DNA from: Rallus limicola
Taxonomy: Eukaryota > Chordata > Aves > Gruiformes > Rallidae
NCBI GenBank assembly: GCA_022605955.1
Contig: JAKCOZ010000003.1
Location: 48,174,179 to 48,238,178 of the forward strand
Direction of reading: 5' to 3'
DNA length: 64,000 bases
Shown piece after piece: positions 63,306-64,000 of the stretch; the first letter of the stretch is position 1, and every line of letters starts with the position of its first letter. The position numbers and the translations under genes are program-made. The notes under the pieces were generated by a model. The model was not told where the DNA came from and ran no database searches. It saw nothing but the letters and a program-made list of their open reading frames with translations.

Positions 63306-63356
63306 ATCCCTGCAACTGCACAGCCCGGGATCTCCCGTTTTGCCAGCAGCTCCCAG
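63306..63356 (+). CDS. Candidate second coding mini-exon (Cys-rich), phase 1-1
   Basis: TTCCTTTTCACTCCCCAG is a strong 3' splice site, and CTCCCAG|GTGCGT gives a donor 51 bp later. Joined to the signal-peptide exon in phase 1 it reads DPCNCTARDLPFCQQLP, with three cysteines and an N-glycosylation sequon (NCT). The length is divisible by three and the phase is the same on both sides, as is common for extracellular modules. If the donor is not used, the frame closes at once (PGA-stop), which would give a 34-residue secreted peptide. No family is recognised and the next exon is not evident before the window ends. Confidence 0.35.
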
Positions 63357-63364
63357 GTGCGTAA

Positions 63365-63735
63365 ATATTTCTCACGCGAGAGATAAGCTCAGAGACCACC
63401 GCGGGTGCTGAAGGAAGCTCACCTAAATGGTTTCGGTGCGGGGCTCCTCTGGGAGCTCAGCTGCGGGGCTCCGGATCGGCAGACCCGACCGGTGCCCAGC
63501 GCCGCCTGGCGGCCGCCGAGCGCCGGCCCGCCGCGGAGGCCCCTGCTGCCCGCCGCCCCGCCGCGGGGGCTCCCGCTGCCCGCCTCCCGCTGCCGGCTCC
63601 CCTGCGGCCCGCTCCCCCTCTGCCCGCTCCCCCACTGCCCGCTGCCGGCTCCCCCCGCTGCCCGCAGGCGCGTAGGCAAGAGAGATTTTATCAGGAAAGA
63701 AACGTTGGCAGAGTTCTGAAGAGGAAAACCGCCCG
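63365..63735. promoter_or_regulatory. CpG-rich, tandemly repetitive GC patch
   Basis: The core (about 63470-63670) is extremely GC- and CpG-rich. It is built from variants of CTGCCCGC and CTGCCGGCTCCC (for example near 63544, 63574, 63617, 63634 and 63657), a degenerate minisatellite. Open frames on both strands (plus 63405-63719, minus 63419-63850) are low-complexity Pro/Ala/Arg/Gly and probably not coding. It may be a CpG-island promoter or a GC-rich intronic repeat 3' of the candidate exons. Confidence 0.5.
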
Positions 63736-63833
63736 GCACAGCACGAGGGGACAGATAGGTCTGTGAGACGGTAAAGCTACATAGACGTAATCGACAAGCT
63801 ATGAATAAATCCCATCCAGTGTGTAGCCTCTGT

Positions 63834-64000
63834 TGACAGAACATAGACAAAGGGATGTGGTCAATGGCTCTATGTCCAGGTGGAGGCTGGTGACAAGCAG
63901 GGTCCCCCAGGGGTCTGTCTTGGGACCAGTGCTCTTTAACATCTTTATCAGTGACATAGATGATGGAATTGAGTGCACCTTCAGCAAGTTTGCAGACGAC
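63834..64000 (+). mobile_element. CR1 LINE reverse-transcriptase fragment, cut by the window end
   Basis: The open frame reads [20 protein letters not shown], then [14 protein letters not shown], which spans RT motif B and the catalytic FADD motif. It reaches the last base of the window with no stop, so its 3' part lies beyond. This segment is well conserved compared with the older CR1 copies here. Confidence 0.88.

Noticed and set aside
63405..63850. Long Pro/Ala/Arg/Gly-rich frames on both strands
   Set aside because: Low-complexity translations of a CpG-rich minisatellite; open on both strands, so not evidence of coding.
1..64000. CRISPR arrays, operons, tRNA/rRNA genes or a full-length retrovirus
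   Set aside because: No regularly spaced repeats, no bacterial gene organisation, no recognisable RNA genes, and LTRs only as solo copies without gag, pol or env beside them.

Overview
The window looks like a gene-poor stretch of a bird chromosome. The repeats are the evidence. At least a dozen fragments of the avian/reptilian LINE family CR1 lie on both strands, several ending in the CR1-type ATTCTATG tail. Three LTRs resemble avian endogenous retrovirus families. I see no Alu/B1-like SINEs and no mammalian L1. Most of the DNA is AT-rich single-copy sequence whose short open frames show no recognisable protein. The CR1 subfamilies and the 1.2 kb LTR type suggest a neoavian bird, but this is inference and I cannot name the species.

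Layout. 1-13.4 kb is unique AT-rich DNA broken only by one solo LTR (3588-4170, with a perfect 5-bp target duplication) and a trace of CR1. 13.4-20.8 kb holds two very old, degenerate CR1-like elements in minus orientation. 23.1-31.4 kb is a repeat cluster: two tandem CR1 3' ends, a 1.2 kb minus-strand LTR, then a nested CR1 mosaic at 26.7-30.2 kb in which a plus-strand reverse-transcriptase fragment (one in-frame stop) abuts a long degenerate minus-strand CR1 that is itself split by two younger CR1 insertions, and finally another minus-strand LTR. 37.3-42.3 kb is a second cluster: a plus CR1 carrying endonuclease and RT remnants, a minus CR1, another minus CR1, a (TA/TG)n microsatellite and a plus CR1. 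A young CR1 tail sits at 44.5 kb.

The most gene-like signals are on the right. A roughly 560-bp CpG-rich patch (50.69-51.25 kb) carries a CTCF-like motif and consensus 5' splice donors on both strands. An 87-bp block occurs twice (52.05 and 54.54 kb) with substitutions concentrated at one codon phase. At 63.06-63.36 kb two short phase-1-compatible exon candidates would encode a signal peptide followed by a Cys-rich segment, and a second CpG-rich, tandemly repetitive patch follows. One speculative model joins these: a promoter and untranslated exon in the 51 kb island, spliced to the signal-peptide exon at 63 kb, with the rest of the gene beyond the window. The window ends inside another plus-strand CR1 reverse-transcriptase fragment.

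I found no complete protein-coding gene, no rRNA or tRNA gene that I could support, no CRISPR array and no prokaryotic feature.
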